Shown: positions 1-7,448 of the stretch, one piece after another | Numbering within the stretch: the first letter of the stretch is position 1 | How the letters are laid out: each line of letters opens with the position of its first letter | Source: Lentimicrobiaceae bacterium | GTDB taxonomy: Bacteria > Bacteroidota > Bacteroidia > Bacteroidales > WCHB1-69 | Reading direction: 5' to 3' | Assembly: GCA_009776395.1 (NCBI GenBank) | Contig: WRNX01000037.1 | Location: forward strand, 1 to 10,763 | DNA length: 10,763 nt | The notes under the pieces: model-generated | Told to the model about the DNA's origin: nothing | The model's database searches: none | What the model saw: the letters and a program-made list of their open reading frames with translations, nothing else | Program-made: the position numbers and the translations under genes

Positions 1-1
1 C

Positions 2-349
2 TATCTGTTTTTGAAGTTAGGATTTCCTCCCCAAACCATCATGTTTGTGATGATAGTTACTTCAATTTTAGCACAAGTGGGGCGTATCTATTTTACTAAT
101 AGATTATTAAAAATGAATGTTTTAAACTATATCAAACAAGTTATTATTCCTATTTCTGCTGTAACTGTTTTATCTGTAATTTGTCCGTTGCTTTATTACT
201 ACAGTTTCAGTCCGTCTTTATTGCGAATTGTGGGCGTTTGCGGAGTAACGGTAATTTCTTCGGCGTTCATTATTTATTTTATAGGGTTAACAAAATCGGA
301 AAGAAAGAGTTTGGTTTCATATGTATTGAGAATGATAAAACGAAAATAA
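2..349 (+). CDS. C-terminal end of a polysaccharide/oligosaccharide flippase-like membrane protein (partial)
   Basis: The frame is open from the window edge, so the 5' part of the gene lies outside; 115 residues remain. Three hydrophobic segments are visible: one around IMFVMIVTSILAQ, one around VIIPISAVTVLSVICPLLYYY and one around VGVCGVTVISSAFIIYFIG, the last followed by a charged tail ending in MIKRK. The layout, with a loop such as NRLLKMNVLNYIKQV before the penultimate helix and a YFIGLTKSERK motif after the last one, resembles the C-terminus of Wzx/MATE-like lipopolysaccharide or polysaccharide biosynthesis flippases in Bacteroidota. Such proteins move lipid-linked sugars across the inner membrane. 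The assignment rests on family resemblance of a fragment only. Another multi-helix transporter is possible. The gene stops 44 bp before the Mur fusion gene on the same strand, so cotranscription is likely. Confidence 0.6.
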   Translation, partial: YLFLKLGFPPQTIMFVMIVTSILAQVGRIYFTNRLLKMNVLNYIKQVIIPISAVTVLSVICPLLYYYSFSPSLLRIVGVCGVTVISSAFIIYFIGLTKSERKSLVSYVLRMIKRK

Positions 350-393
350 AGTTTATATTTTTTAAGATTTTTTTCTTCTTTTGCGATCTCAAA

Positions 394-2631
394 ATGAAAA
401 TGAACATCATCAACTCTTTAAAAGACAAAAAAATTGCCATACTCGGATTTGGCAAAGAAGGTAATTCATCCTATAATTTTATTAGAAAATATTTACCTGA
501 TAAGTTTTTGACTATTCACGATCAGAATTTTATTGAAAACAACGACTCAAATTCAACTCTTATTTGCGGAGAAAATTATTTGCAAAACTTGAACGATTAT
601 GACATTATTTTGAAAACACCTGGAATTAGTCTATCAAATGTAAATTATTATATTAATCTTGAAAAAATAAGTTCGCAAACGACACTTTTTCTGCAATATT
701 ATAGAAACCAAACTATTGGAATTACTGGAACCAAAGGAAAAAGTACTGTTACTTCCTTAATTCATCACATTCTTAAAACTAATAATAAAAAAACAGTTTT
801 AGCAGGAAATATCGGCATCCCTTTTTTTGATATTATTGAAAAAATTGATAAACAGACACTTATTGTGACAGAATTATCGGCGCATCAGTTAGAGTTTGTG
901 TCTCACTCGCCTCATATTGCCGTTTTGCTTAATCTTTATCAGGAACATTTAGATCACTTTAACTCATTTTCAAGTTATATGCAGGCAAAACTGAATATTA
1001 CCAAATATCAAAAAGAAACCGATATTTTAGTGTATAATCAAGATGATGAATGGATTAATAAATTATTAACGCAGCATAACTTTTCTCGGAATTTTTATCC
1101 CTATTCAAGTCGTATCAAATATAATGCTGCCATTACAACGTGCAGAATGATGGGAATTTCTGATATAAATATTGAAACTGCGTTGACAACATTTGTTCCT
1201 TTAGAACACCGGCAAGAATTTGTGTGCGAGAAACATGGAATCCGTTTTTATAATGATTCAATTTCTACTGTTTCGGAAGCCACTATTTACGCATTAGAAA
1301 CATTGAAAAATGTAAATACTTTGCTGCTCGGTGGTTTTGATAGAGGAATTGATTACCATATTTTGTACGAATATTTGGATAAAAATCCAGTAGAAAACAT
1401 TGTTTTTATGGGACCTTCCGGAAAACGGATGAAAACCGAATGGGAATCTAAACATGATTTGGATTTCAATTTTATTTTAGAAGATGATATGCGGCAAATT
1501 ATTTTTTTTGCTATAAAAAGTACGCAAAAAGAAAAAATCTGTTTGCTCTCCCCCGCTGCCGCCAGTTATGATCAATATGTCAATTTTGAAGAACGCGGTA
1601 AAATGTATAAACAATCTATTTTACAACCATTTTCATTACAAAAATTCAACTCTTTTAGAATTGCGGCAAATTGTAGTGATTTTATTTATGTTAATAAAGA
1701 AGAAGAGTTTGATTATCTGTTTGATAATAAAATATTTGAAAAACCATTTTTAATACTTGGTGGAGGAACTAATGTTTTATTTACCAAAGATTTTAAAGGC
1801 ACAATTATTCATATTAACACAAAAGGAATAAAAATATTAGAACAAACTGATAAATATGTTGAAGTAGAAGTGAAAGCAGGAGAAAATTGGGAAGATTTTA
1901 TAGACTTCTGTGTTTCAAACCACTATTACGGAATAGAAAATTTGGCTGGCATACCCGGAAAAGTGGGGAGTTGTCCTGTGCAAAACATAGGAGCTTACGG
2001 TACAGAAGTAAAAGATGTAATTAAAGAAGTGTATGTAAGAGAAATACCTACAGGAAAATCGCTTGTTTTTTCTAATGAAGAATGTAAATTTGGATATAGA
2101 GATTCCATTTTTAAGGAAGAGTGGAAAAACAAAGCCATTATTATTTCGGTGGTCTTTAGATTATCGAAAATTGAAAATTACAATATTACATACAAAGCGT
2201 TGCGAGATGAATTACAAATTTTTTCGAAAATTACATTAGAGATTGTTAAGGATAAAGTTATTGAAATTCGCAATAAAAAACTTCCTGATATTGATAAGAT
2301 TGGTTCTGCGGGAAGTTTCTTTAAAAATCCGATTATTTTAAAAGAAAAATTTGAAAAACTACAAAAAAAACATCTTTTCTTAACTTGTTTTGAAGAGGAT
2401 GAAAACCATGTAAAATTAGCAGCTGCACAACTCATAGAGTTCTGCGGCTGGAAAGGTTTTCGCGAAAGAGATGCCGGCGTTTACCTTTCTCAACCCTTAG
2501 TATTGGTAAACTATGGAAATGCTACGGGAAACGAGATGTTGAGTTTAGCTGAAAAAATCCGCAAATCTGTTTTTGAAAAATTTGGAATGGTGTTGGAGTG
2601 TGAAGTGCAATTCAATAAGGACCAATTCTGA
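394..2631 (+). CDS. murD-murB: MurD-MurB fusion: UDP-MurNAc-L-Ala:glutamate ligase joined to UDP-N-acetylenolpyruvoylglucosamine reductase
   Basis: One frame of 745 residues encodes two cytoplasmic peptidoglycan-precursor enzymes. Residues 1 to about 406 are a MurD-type Mur ligase. They contain an N-terminal nucleotide-fold start (KIAILGFGKEG), the ATP loop GTKGKST (112-118), GNIG (138-141), E160 in TELSAHQLE, H185 in NLYQEHLDHF, the lysine to be carbamylated (K199), HR at 272-273, NDS at 287-289, GGFDRG (313-318) and LLSPAAASYDQ (384-394). Residues from about 412 to 745 are a complete type I MurB. They contain an FAD-binding ILGGGTNVLF, GENWEDF, IPGKVGSCPVQNIGAYG, GYRDSIFK (R569, matching E. 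coli R159), GSAGSFFKNP (S641, matching catalytic S229) and a C-terminal LECEVQF glutamate (matching E325). There is almost no linker between the halves. The MurD middle domain is about 30 residues shorter than in E. coli. The ATG at 394 is preferred because the frame upstream to 181 overlaps the preceding membrane protein gene; ATG 400 is an alternative. There is no Shine-Dalgarno sequence, as is usual in this phylum. Confidence 0.93.
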   Translation: MKMNIINSLKDKKIAILGFGKEGNSSYNFIRKYLPDKFLTIHDQNFIENNDSNSTLICGENYLQNLNDYDIILKTPGISLSNVNYYINLEKISSQTTLFLQYYRNQTIGITGTKGKSTVTSLIHHILKTNNKKTVLAGNIGIPFFDIIEKIDKQTLIVTELSAHQLEFVSHSPHIAVLLNLYQEHLDHFNSFSSYMQAKLNITKYQKETDILVYNQDDEWINKLLTQHNFSRNFYPYSSRIKYNAAITTCRMMGISDINIETALTTFVPLEHRQEFVCEKHGIRFYNDSISTVSEATIYALETLKNVNTLLLGGFDRGIDYHILYEYLDKNPVENIVFMGPSGKRMKTEWESKHDLDFNFILEDDMRQIIFFAIKSTQKEKICLLSPAAASYDQYVNFEERGKMYKQSILQPFSLQKFNSFRIAANCSDFIYVNKEEEFDYLFDNKIFEKPFLILGGGTNVLFTKDFKGTIIHINTKGIKILEQTDKYVEVEVKAGENWEDFIDFCVSNHYYGIENLAGIPGKVGSCPVQNIGAYGTEVKDVIKEVYVREIPTGKSLVFSNEECKFGYRDSIFKEEWKNKAIIISVVFRLSKIENYNITYKALRDELQIFSKITLEIVKDKVIEIRNKKLPDIDKIGSAGSFFKNPIILKEKFEKLQKKHLFLTCFEEDENHVKLAAAQLIEFCGWKGFRERDAGVYLSQPLVLVNYGNATGNEMLSLAEKIRKSVFEKFGMVLECEVQFNKDQF

Positions 2632-2768
2632 ATATAACAATAGTATTATGTGAGTATAAATGCACAGCAGAATTTTTTTTTTCATTCTATTTTTGTTTCC
2701 TTAAAAAAATTGTTTTATAACCAGAATGTATAAACAATGAGCCTAAAACTGAAAAACCAGGTTTTCCT
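2632..2768. other. Convergent intergenic region, AT-rich
   Basis: This is the space between the converging ends of the mur fusion gene (+) and the secreted repeat protein gene (-). It is very AT-rich, with a run of ten T at 2673-2682 and a run of seven A at 2703-2709. These could pair as an AT-only stem, and termination for one or both genes is expected here. I see no GC-rich hairpin followed by a T-run, so I do not call a specific terminator. Confidence 0.4.
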
Positions 2769-5057
2769 CTATTTCACTAGTACCTTAAAATTCACCTCCT
2801 CATTTTTTCCTGTTATTTTTACTAAAACAATCATTTCACTACTAAAGGTAGTAGGAATCAATATATTATCGGTACTCTTTACCACATAATCAAAAAGCAG
2901 TTTTCCATTAACATTAAACAATTGAACTCTTTCAATATAGATGTTTCCTTGATTCAAAATATGGATCATTTTACCTGAAGAAAAAACTGTAATTGTTTCT
3001 ATATTAGTATTATTAATACTGTTTGGTTGGGTAGTAAAATTATTTTCATCTGCCCATTCGCTGGTTTGGTTATCGCTGCAATTGGCTCTTACAGTCCATA
3101 AGTATGCTGTATTTTCGGTAAGATCTTCCAAGAAATAAAATTTTTCTTCAAGATTTTCTACATCTATCCAGGAAGGCGCTGTACTTTCTTTAAATCGAAT
3201 CTCCCAACTTAAATTTTCTTCGTTTCCTTCTATCCATGATAGTTTTGCGCTGTTTTGTGTAATTTCTTCAACAAATAAACTAACAGGCGTTTCGCAAGGG
3301 GCTGGGAGAAGAGTATCAAGTGTTGTAAATGATTTAATTGCCGACCAAACGCTAAAATTATCCTCTGAACAGATACTGCGTATTCGAACTTGATAATCGG
3401 TATTTGGGATCAATTCTTCCAAAGTGAAAGAATGCAAGTCTATTTCCTCTTCCGTAATCCAATCTTCATTCACCATACGATAGGAGAGTTCATAATGGTC
3501 GGCATTGCCTTCCCAGGAGACTACCGCCGATATTTGTGTAATATCTTCAATGATGATATTGGCAGGGGGTAAACATATATCTCCGCTCTCGCCTAATGTT
3601 CCATCCTTGTTGATGCGTTGCATATATATTTTTTTACTTCCGTCGGGATCGCCTGCAATTTTTCTTTCATCATTCCAGGCTGTTAACCAGAAATTGTTGA
3701 ATAGTAATGGGGTAGAAAGCAAACTGCCTTTGAAACCAACAGGAGTGGAAAACTGAATAATTTCATCATTCCAAACATATTCGCCATCACTGTTGATGAG
3801 CGTCACGTTGTTGATGTCCCAGCCATAATAATATTGCGGATCATAAGTATTCGATGTAAAAAATATCGCTACATTACCATCTCCCCCATCTTGAATGGTG
3901 TAAAATGAAATACTGTGGTCATAAATAAGTGGCGAGACCTCTATTCCATTAGGATTCCACATTAACTCACCGGTGGTTACTTCCATTTTTTGAGCTTTCA
4001 TCTGTTGCCAATCTTGGTTGCTATCGGTTTCTCTAAATGCCACATATAAAAAGCCTTCCGTTTTGTCGAAATAGATTTCGGGGAAAAAACTTCTTAAACT
4101 ACTATATCCTATCTTAACTCCGCCTTCAACGCCATCAAAGCCCAACGTACCGTTAGTTGTAACATGCGCCATGTAAGTGGATTCTGTCAATGTATTATAT
4201 CGGTCGTCGAACCATCCTACGAATGCGCCGCCCATTTGGTCGGGTATTACTCTAATGATGACCCATGGTGGCGTATATCCGAAACTGCCGGTGAATATAG
4301 ATACATCGTTTGCCCACACAGCAGAGCAGTTGGTATCAAATTTTCGCGCTCTGAGATTTCTATTGAAAATAGTTCCCTTTGAAAAGACCACAATGAACTG
4401 ATTCTCTCCGGCGTTTACCAAATAGGGATAATCGTGGGGCGTGGACGGGTCGTACAGACGTGCATCTGCTTCATTCCAGAGCAATTCTCCAGCTTTGGAG
4501 ATTCGCTGCATTTGGATATAAAGATTACTGCTTTCTACCATCCAGGCGCAAACATAACTTCCATCTTCCAACTGGATGATGTTCATGCAGCCGATTGTAC
4601 CATATGCCATGCCTCCGCAAAGATCAAGTCCGTTTTCGTCCCACAACATCTCTCCTGTGGGCGAGACTTTATAAAGCGTGTAACTAATCATCTCATTAGT
4701 AGAATGCCGACAGTCAACCACTACCACAATGGCGTTTCCATCGTCATCTATGAACAAAAGTTGATCTACCATAGTCCAGCCAAGTGTGTGCTCATTGCTT
4801 ATCAACATCCCTTGATCCGAAAATAGCATATTACCGTTTACATCAATGATTTGCAGAAAAGTCGCGGTATTGCCTCCCGTAGGACGGTTAAAAACAACAA
4901 AAGAAGTACCATCGTTAGATACTTTCAGTTCGTGGTCGTAAATTTCGGTGGATAGCGGGGTAATACGGTTATTTTCTGTGGGGTCGCTACTCCATTGAGC
5001 GAATGTAAGCAAACAGATTGATACAATAAAAAATGTGAGTAAAAATTTTTTCATCAT
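2769..5057 (-). CDS. Secreted repeat protein with two fibronectin type III domains and a T9SS-like C-terminal domain
   Basis: The protein has 762 residues. The N-terminus is a signal peptide (MMKKFLLTFFIVSICLLTFA, cleavage probably before Q21). Residues from about 40 to 495 hold eight recurrences of a short motif of the form G-x-hydrophobic-L/V-W/F followed by N/D/G. They are centred near residues 75, 134, 189, 242, 302, 362, 424 and 485, a spacing of 53-62 residues that suggests a beta-propeller or similar all-beta array. Two fibronectin type III domains follow (about 496-579 and 587-676); each has ITQxSAxxSW near its start and a TxYxxxVRxxC strand. Residues from about 685 to the end look like a T9SS type A sorting domain (VQLFNVNGKLLFD, then a VLVKITG strand and a K-ending tail), although the usual YPNP opening is missing. 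No catalytic motif is recognisable; the function is unknown and could be adhesive or binding. The gene lies alone on its strand. ATG at 5054 is an equally possible start. Confidence 0.85.
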   Translation of the reverse strand: MMKKFLLTFFIVSICLLTFAQWSSDPTENNRITPLSTEIYDHELKVSNDGTSFVVFNRPTGGNTATFLQIIDVNGNMLFSDQGMLISNEHTLGWTMVDQLLFIDDDGNAIVVVVDCRHSTNEMISYTLYKVSPTGEMLWDENGLDLCGGMAYGTIGCMNIIQLEDGSYVCAWMVESSNLYIQMQRISKAGELLWNEADARLYDPSTPHDYPYLVNAGENQFIVVFSKGTIFNRNLRARKFDTNCSAVWANDVSIFTGSFGYTPPWVIIRVIPDQMGGAFVGWFDDRYNTLTESTYMAHVTTNGTLGFDGVEGGVKIGYSSLRSFFPEIYFDKTEGFLYVAFRETDSNQDWQQMKAQKMEVTTGELMWNPNGIEVSPLIYDHSISFYTIQDGGDGNVAIFFTSNTYDPQYYYGWDINNVTLINSDGEYVWNDEIIQFSTPVGFKGSLLSTPLLFNNFWLTAWNDERKIAGDPDGSKKIYMQRINKDGTLGESGDICLPPANIIIEDITQISAVVSWEGNADHYELSYRMVNEDWITEEEIDLHSFTLEELIPNTDYQVRIRSICSEDNFSVWSAIKSFTTLDTLLPAPCETPVSLFVEEITQNSAKLSWIEGNEENLSWEIRFKESTAPSWIDVENLEEKFYFLEDLTENTAYLWTVRANCSDNQTSEWADENNFTTQPNSINNTNIETITVFSSGKMIHILNQGNIYIERVQLFNVNGKLLFDYVVKSTDNILIPTTFSSEMIVLVKITGKNEEVNFKVLVK

Positions 5058-5118
5058 TATAAATTTAAGTTAAAGAAAAATATTAAAATAAGATTTTGCA
5101 AAAATAATAATATTCTAT

Positions 5119-5150
5119 TTGATAAGAATCATAATTTTAGATATTTTTGC
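5119..5150 (+). promoter_or_regulatory. Bacteroidota-type sigma factor promoter for the S46 peptidase gene
   Basis: TTTG at 5119-5122 and TATTTTTG at 5143-5150 match the -33 (TTTG) and -7 (TAnnTTTG) elements known for the primary sigma factor of Bacteroidota, with a 20-bp spacer. Transcription would start around 5155, giving an untranslated leader of about 50 nt. A small AT-rich hairpin (CTCTT at 5153-5157 pairing with AAGAG at 5163-5167) lies at the start of that leader. The match to both elements and the spacing are seen in the sequence; activity is inferred. Confidence 0.6.
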
Positions 5151-5207
5151 TCTCTTAAAAAAAAGAGTTTTAGTTATTTATTAATAAATCAGTAAATTAG
5201 TTATATT

Positions 5208-7358
5208 ATGAAAAGGTTCGTTATTTTTTTCAGTTTTCTATTATCATTTTTAATTATCAAAGCCGATTCGGGTATGTGGCTTCCTGTTTTGTTGAAACAA
5301 AAAGAAGCCGAGATGCAACAATTAGGTTTTAAACTCACTGCTGAGGATGTGTATAACGTAAATCACAGCAGTATGAAAGATGCGGTGGTGCTTATGGGAA
5401 GTGGCTGCACCGGATCCATGATCTCTAAAAACGGATTAATGCTTACCAATCATCATTGTGGCTATTCCTATTTTCAACATTATAGTACAATGGATAACAA
5501 CATTTTACAAAATGGATTTTGGGCAACATCTTATCAGGATGAAATTCCTTGCGAAGGACTTTTTGTTACTTTTTTAGTATATATGGAAGAGGTTACGCAA
5601 GAAATGCTGAAAGGTGTTGAAAACGCAAATACGCTTCAAGAACGTGATGCCATCATCGCCCAAAATATGAAATCAATCATAGATAACGCCATTGAAGGTA
5701 CGGATTATTCAGCAGAAATTAAATCTTTTTACTATGGTAATCAATATTATATGTTTGTAAATCGTGTTTTTCCCGATGTACGTTTGGTAGGCGCTCCCCC
5801 TGAAAGTATTGGCAAATTTGGAGGCGATACCGACAATTGGATGTGGCCCCGCCATACAGGCGATTTTTCTCTTTTCCGCGTCTATGCAAACCAAAATGGA
5901 GAACCCGCACCTTACCACCCCGACAATATTCCCTTACATACCGAAACTTTTTTTCCATTATCTCTTCATGGAATTGATGAAGGCGACTTTACTTTAGTAT
6001 TAGGTTATCCCGGAACAACGCAACAATATCTTATTTCAGATGGTATTAATTTAGTGGTTAATTATAGAAATCCTCCACTTATTCATCAGCGCGGCGCACG
6101 GTTGGATATTATGAAAAAATATATGGACTTGTCCCCGGAAATTCGTCTGATGTATGCCAATAAAGCCAATTCTATTGCAAACGGATGGAAAAAAGCAATT
6201 GGCGAAAGTAAAGGACTGAAAGAAACCAATTTTTTGCGTAGAAAAGAAAAAGAAGAAAAATTTTTAGAGGTGTTTGCTTCTCAAAACGATAATAATTACA
6301 GCCGCTATCAATTATTAATGGAATTAAAAAAACTGTATGAAACAAATAAAGAATTGGAAACAAAAGCAGTAACTTTGCGCGAAACTTTTTTTGCCATTGA
6401 GTTAGGAAGTTTTATAGAATCTGTTCGCCCACTGCTAAAGGAAAATTTTCCATGGTCACAGGAAAACAAAACAAAGTTGTTGTCATTGGCTGAAGAATTT
6501 TATCCTACTTACTATAAACCTATTGATAAAGAAATATTTGTAGAATTATTAGAGTATTATTTTAACACTACTCGTAAAGAATGGATTCCTGCTTCATTGC
6601 AAAAATATGCAGATACTGACAGAGAATCTTTACAAATAATGGCAAAACAACTCTATGATCACTCTGTTTTTTCAAGTTCGGAGAAGTTTTCAAATTTTGT
6701 AACTGCTGCATCAAAAAAAGAGATTGCAGTTATGCATAAATGGTTGAATGACAACACGATGTTTTTGGATGCGTATCAAGCGTTAAAAGAAATAAGCAAA
6801 AATTCTTTTACCGAAAATACGCTTTCCAATATAAGACGTCAGATAGATCTCAAGTATAAAGAGTGGGTTGTGTATGCTGCGGCAGATACGACAGGTAGGT
6901 TTTTTCCGGATGCCAATTTAACCATGCGGGTAGCATTCGGTAAAATGGAGGGTTTTTCTCCTTATAATGGAATGCGTTACTTACCTTACACCACCACCGA
7001 TGGAATAATTCAAAAAGAAAATCCTGAAATTTTTGACTACAAAGTAGATGGAAAATTACGTGATCTTATTATTTACAAAGATTTTGGTCGTTATGCGGAT
7101 GCTAATGGAGAGATGCGTGTGGCGTTTATTGCCAGTAACCATACTACCGGTGGAAATTCAGGAAGTCCTGTTCTCAATAGTGTTGGCGAGTTGGTGGGCG
7201 TAAATTTTGACCGCGTGTGGGAAGGAACGATGAGCGATATTTATTATGATGTGAATCGTTGTAGAAATATATGTTTGGATGTGCGTTACGTTCTTTTTAT
7301 TATAGACAAATTTGCTAATGCACAACATCTTATTAATGAAATAGAGGTCAGGGAATAG
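5208..7358 (+). CDS. dpp11: S46 family dipeptidyl-peptidase, DPP11-like (Asp/Glu-specific)
   Basis: This 716-residue protein has the length and layout of S46 dipeptidyl-peptidases, which remove dipeptides from the N-terminus of oligopeptides and act mainly in the periplasm of Bacteroidota. A signal peptide (1-19) ends in KA, so the mature protein begins DSGMW, close to the conserved N-terminus of the family. The catalytic triad can be placed: H83 in TNHHCG, D219 in RHTGDFSLFR and S651 in GGNSGSP. The H-D distance (136) equals that of P. gingivalis DPP7 as I recall its numbering. The residue 18 positions after the serine is arginine (R669 in NFDRVWEGTMSD). In P. gingivalis DPP11 the arginine at this spot (R673, 18 after S655) sets the preference for acidic P1 residues, while DPP7 has glycine. 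The central part (about 340-550) is the alpha-helical domain. There is no T9SS tail, which fits a periplasmic location. A good promoter lies upstream and the S8 protease gene follows after 90 bp. Confidence 0.9.
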   Translation: MKRFVIFFSFLLSFLIIKADSGMWLPVLLKQKEAEMQQLGFKLTAEDVYNVNHSSMKDAVVLMGSGCTGSMISKNGLMLTNHHCGYSYFQHYSTMDNNILQNGFWATSYQDEIPCEGLFVTFLVYMEEVTQEMLKGVENANTLQERDAIIAQNMKSIIDNAIEGTDYSAEIKSFYYGNQYYMFVNRVFPDVRLVGAPPESIGKFGGDTDNWMWPRHTGDFSLFRVYANQNGEPAPYHPDNIPLHTETFFPLSLHGIDEGDFTLVLGYPGTTQQYLISDGINLVVNYRNPPLIHQRGARLDIMKKYMDLSPEIRLMYANKANSIANGWKKAIGESKGLKETNFLRRKEKEEKFLEVFASQNDNNYSRYQLLMELKKLYETNKELETKAVTLRETFFAIELGSFIESVRPLLKENFPWSQENKTKLLSLAEEFYPTYYKPIDKEIFVELLEYYFNTTRKEWIPASLQKYADTDRESLQIMAKQLYDHSVFSSSEKFSNFVTAASKKEIAVMHKWLNDNTMFLDAYQALKEISKNSFTENTLSNIRRQIDLKYKEWVVYAAADTTGRFFPDANLTMRVAFGKMEGFSPYNGMRYLPYTTTDGIIQKENPEIFDYKVDGKLRDLIIYKDFGRYADANGEMRVAFIASNHTTGGNSGSPVLNSVGELVGVNFDRVWEGTMSDIYYDVNRCRNICLDVRYVLFIIDKFANAQHLINEIEVRE

Positions 7359-7448
7359 AAAAAATAAATGCGACAATTTTACTTTCAAAATTTCCTTTTT
7401 TCAGATTATAAAAATATTACAGTAAAAAATTAACCTTATTTAATCATA

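Noticed and set aside
376..383. TTCTTTTG as a -7 box for the mur fusion gene
   Set aside because: It differs from TAnnTTTG at the A, and no TTTG lies at the right distance upstream, so it is too weak to call.
181..393. Upstream extension of the mur fusion frame
   Set aside because: The extra 71 codons overlap the membrane protein gene in another frame and encode a low-complexity, Phe-rich stretch unlike any MurD start. The family N-terminus fits ATG 394 or 400.
2671..2711. AT-only inverted repeat as a terminator
   Set aside because: The arms are plain T and A runs with a loop of about 23 bases; such pairs are common by chance in DNA this rich in AT.
2751..2766. Small palindrome GAAAAACC / GGTTTTCC near the end of the minus-strand gene
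   Set aside because: The centre leaves too few bases for a loop unless inner pairs are dropped, and no T-run follows.
4434..4826. Open frame of 130 codons opposite the secreted repeat protein
   Set aside because: It lies fully within a well-supported gene on the other strand, has no recognisable domain, and its composition is that of a shadow frame.
5095..5110. Minus-strand promoter for the secreted repeat protein
   Set aside because: The reverse strand reads TATTTTTTG, one base longer than TAnnTTTG, and no -33 box is found at the expected distance.
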